DNA from: a bacterium
Lineage (GTDB): Bacteria; Bacteroidota; Bacteroidia; Bacteroidales; UBA932
Assembly: GCA_004561775.1 (NCBI GenBank)
Contig: SFUD01000028.1
Coordinates: 1-7,670 of the forward strand
Reading direction: 5' to 3'
DNA: 7,670 bases
In this document: positions 6,344-7,670 of the stretch, piece by piece
Numbering within the stretch: the first letter of the stretch is position 1
How the letters are laid out: every line of letters begins with the position of its first letter
Notes under the pieces: model-generated
The model's database searches: none
What the model was told of the DNA's origin: nothing
What the model saw: the letters and a program-made list of their open reading frames with translations, nothing else
Made by a program: the position numbers and the translations under genes

Positions 6344-7375
6344 ATGGACTGGTCAAAACTAACATTCAAATACTCCAAGACAAACACAGTTGTCTCAACT
6401 CTCTACAGCAACGGAGAATGGGGTCCAATCAAGAGCCAGAAAGAAGACTCCTTCAACCTTACTGTCTTCTCCCCATCCCTCCACTATGGTATGTCCTGCT
6501 TTGAGGGATTTAAGGCCTTCAGGGGCGTAGACGGAAAAGTGCGTATGTTCAGACCTTACGAGAACGCGCGCAGATTCCAGAGATCCGCAGCCTTCCTTGG
6601 CATACCTGCCCCGGATGAGGAGCTCTTTGTAAAGGTGTGCACACAGGCGGTAGCCGAGAATCTGGACTTCCTGCCCCCTTACGAATCCAGAGCATCCCTC
6701 TATGTAAGACCGCTGCTTGTAACCACAATCCCATCCTGCAACCTTGTACCGCAGAATGACGGAATTCTCTTTATGGTAATCACAATGCCTGTTGGCGCCT
6801 ATGCAGGAGCAAACCTCCACTCCATAAAGAGTGTGATTGCAAGGGATTACGACCGTGCGGCACCAAAGGGAAGCGGCACAGTAAAGATTAGCGGCAACTA
6901 CGCAGAGGCAATGTTTGCCGGCGGAGAGGCCGTAAGACTCGGTTACAAAGATGTGCTCTACCTTAATCCGGGCGAGTACAAATACATAGATGAGTTCTCC
7001 TCCGCAAACTTCTTTGGAATAAAGGATAACACATACGTAACCCCTCTCTCAAATACTGTTCTCCCATCAATCACCAACAAGTCCCTCCAGCAGATAGCCC
7101 AGGACCTTGGAATGAAGATGGAGAAGAGAAAGGTTCCGGTAGAAGAGCTGGCAGAATTTGAAGAGGTTGGCCAGTGCGGCACTGCAGTTGTCATTACCCC
7201 GGTAGATACCATAGATGACAAAGAGGCCCTTGCCGCTGCAGAGATTAAGAGAAGATACCACTACGACTACGGCCAGCGCGGCTGTGGAGAGAAGAGCGAA
7301 CTCCTCTACAAAACCATCACCGGCATCCAATACGGCGAACTGGAAGACACCCACGACTGGTGCCTGTACCTCTAG
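6344..7375 (+). CDS. ilvE: Branched-chain amino acid aminotransferase
   Basis: A 343-residue fold-type IV PLP aminotransferase that makes valine, isoleucine and leucine from their 2-oxo acids with glutamate. Visible marks are LHYGMSCFEGFKAFRG (46-61), RPYENARRF (70-78), YVRPLL (120-125), the probable PLP lysine K181 in GTVKISGNYAEAM, and DEFSSANFF (216-224) near the usual cofactor-contact Glu. ITNKSLQQIA (243-252) and GTAVVITPV (279-287) follow. Length and motifs match the longer, eukaryote-like BCAT group rather than the 309-residue E. coli IlvE. It is separated from ilvA by 40 A-rich bases (6304-6343) with no hairpin, so it should be cotranscribed. The operon terminator follows 40 bases after its TAG stop. 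Confidence 0.95.
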   Translation: MDWSKLTFKYSKTNTVVSTLYSNGEWGPIKSQKEDSFNLTVFSPSLHYGMSCFEGFKAFRGVDGKVRMFRPYENARRFQRSAAFLGIPAPDEELFVKVCTQAVAENLDFLPPYESRASLYVRPLLVTTIPSCNLVPQNDGILFMVITMPVGAYAGANLHSIKSVIARDYDRAAPKGSGTVKISGNYAEAMFAGGEAVRLGYKDVLYLNPGEYKYIDEFSSANFFGIKDNTYVTPLSNTVLPSITNKSLQQIAQDLGMKMEKRKVPVEELAEFEEVGQCGTAVVITPVDTIDDKEALAAAEIKRRYHYDYGQRGCGEKSELLYKTITGIQYGELEDTHDWCLYL

Positions 7376-7415
7376 CGCCGCCACCTCTGATACGGCCAAA
7401 CGCCTATCCAAAAAG

Positions 7416-7460
7416 AGACCCTCCACACCTTGGAACTTGACAAAGTGCGGAGGGTCTTTT
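7416..7460. terminator. Bidirectional rho-independent terminator between ilvE and kbl
   Basis: Arms 7416-7428 (AGACCCTCCACAC) and 7445-7457 (GTGCGGAGGGTCT) pair at 12 of 13 positions, with one A-C mismatch. The stem can extend past one more mismatch by T7430-T7431-G7432 pairing with C7441-A7442-A7443, leaving an 8-base loop. On the plus strand it ends in TTTT (7457-7460), terminating the ilv operon. On the minus strand the A-run at 7410-7414 supplies a U-tract, so it should also end the convergent kbl transcript. Confidence 0.88.
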
Positions 7461-7487
7461 GCGTTAGAGTGTTGTCAAAATTTGCAG

Positions 7488-7670
7488 CTATTTGATTACA
7501 CCCAGCTCTTTGCCTACTTTGGTGAAGGCGGCGATGCATTTGTCCAGATGCTCACGCTGATGGCCGGCAGAGACCTGCACACGTATTCTGGCCTGGCCCT
7601 TTGGTACTACCGGATAGTAGAATCCTGTTACATAGATACCCTCTTCCAGCAGTTTGGCAGCCATTATCTG
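7488..7670 (-). CDS. kbl: Glycine C-acetyltransferase (2-amino-3-ketobutyrate CoA ligase), C-terminal part
   Basis: The last 60 codons and the TAG stop (complement of 7488-7490) of a minus-strand gene cut by the right edge. The protein contains EEGIYVTGFYYPVVPKGQ, then ARIRVQVSAGH, and ends GKELGVIK. This closely follows what I recall of the C-terminus of E. coli Kbl (GIYVTGFFYPVVPKGQARIR, then a tail ending GKQLGVIA). Kbl is a PLP-dependent alpha-oxoamine synthase acting with threonine dehydrogenase in the conversion of threonine to glycine and acetyl-CoA. The Arg in ARIR is the expected carboxylate-binding residue of the family. The active-site lysine lies outside the window. The gene converges on the ilv operon and shares its terminator. 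Confidence 0.9.
   Translation of the reverse strand, partial: QIMAAKLLEEGIYVTGFYYPVVPKGQARIRVQVSAGHQREHLDKCIAAFTKVGKELGVIK

Overview
The window is an almost purely biosynthetic locus: one tight plus-strand operon for isoleucine and valine synthesis, in the order ilvD-ilvB-ilvN-ilvC-ilvA-ilvE. It ends at a hairpin terminator shared with the tail of a convergent minus-strand gene, a glycine C-acetyltransferase (kbl). No mobile element, CRISPR array, tRNA or rRNA was seen. The organism is most likely a member of the Bacteroidota, probably Bacteroidales. The 348-residue ketol-acid reductoisomerase starting MATMNFGGVEEKVV is of the kind I know from Bacteroides and Prevotella. Starts lie in A/T-rich sequence without strong Shine-Dalgarno sites, and arginine is largely encoded by AGA/AGG. 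This placement is from recall, not from a search.

Region by region: positions 1-122 form a leader. It contains a strong rho-independent hairpin (59-91) and an alternative, mutually exclusive pairing (26-37 with 60-71). At the extreme left edge is a reading frame ending Ile-Ile-Val-Cys-Gln-stop. Together these look like ribosome-mediated transcription attenuation of the ilv operon, with most of the leader peptide and the promoter lying left of the window. Positions 123-7375 hold the six structural genes, with gaps of 2 to 40 bases. Positions 7376-7487 hold the bidirectional terminator, and 7488-7670 the 3' end of kbl.

The genes form a nearly self-contained pathway. IlvA makes 2-oxobutanoate from threonine. 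IlvB/IlvN condenses pyruvate with pyruvate or 2-oxobutanoate. IlvC isomerises and reduces the acetohydroxy acids, IlvD dehydrates the diols, and IlvE transaminates the 2-oxo acids to valine and isoleucine (and leucine, if the leu genes elsewhere supply its precursor). The points most worth a second look are the attenuator and the unusually small IlvN. IlvN is a single ACT domain of 83 residues with Glu where the family normally has a ligand-loop Gly.
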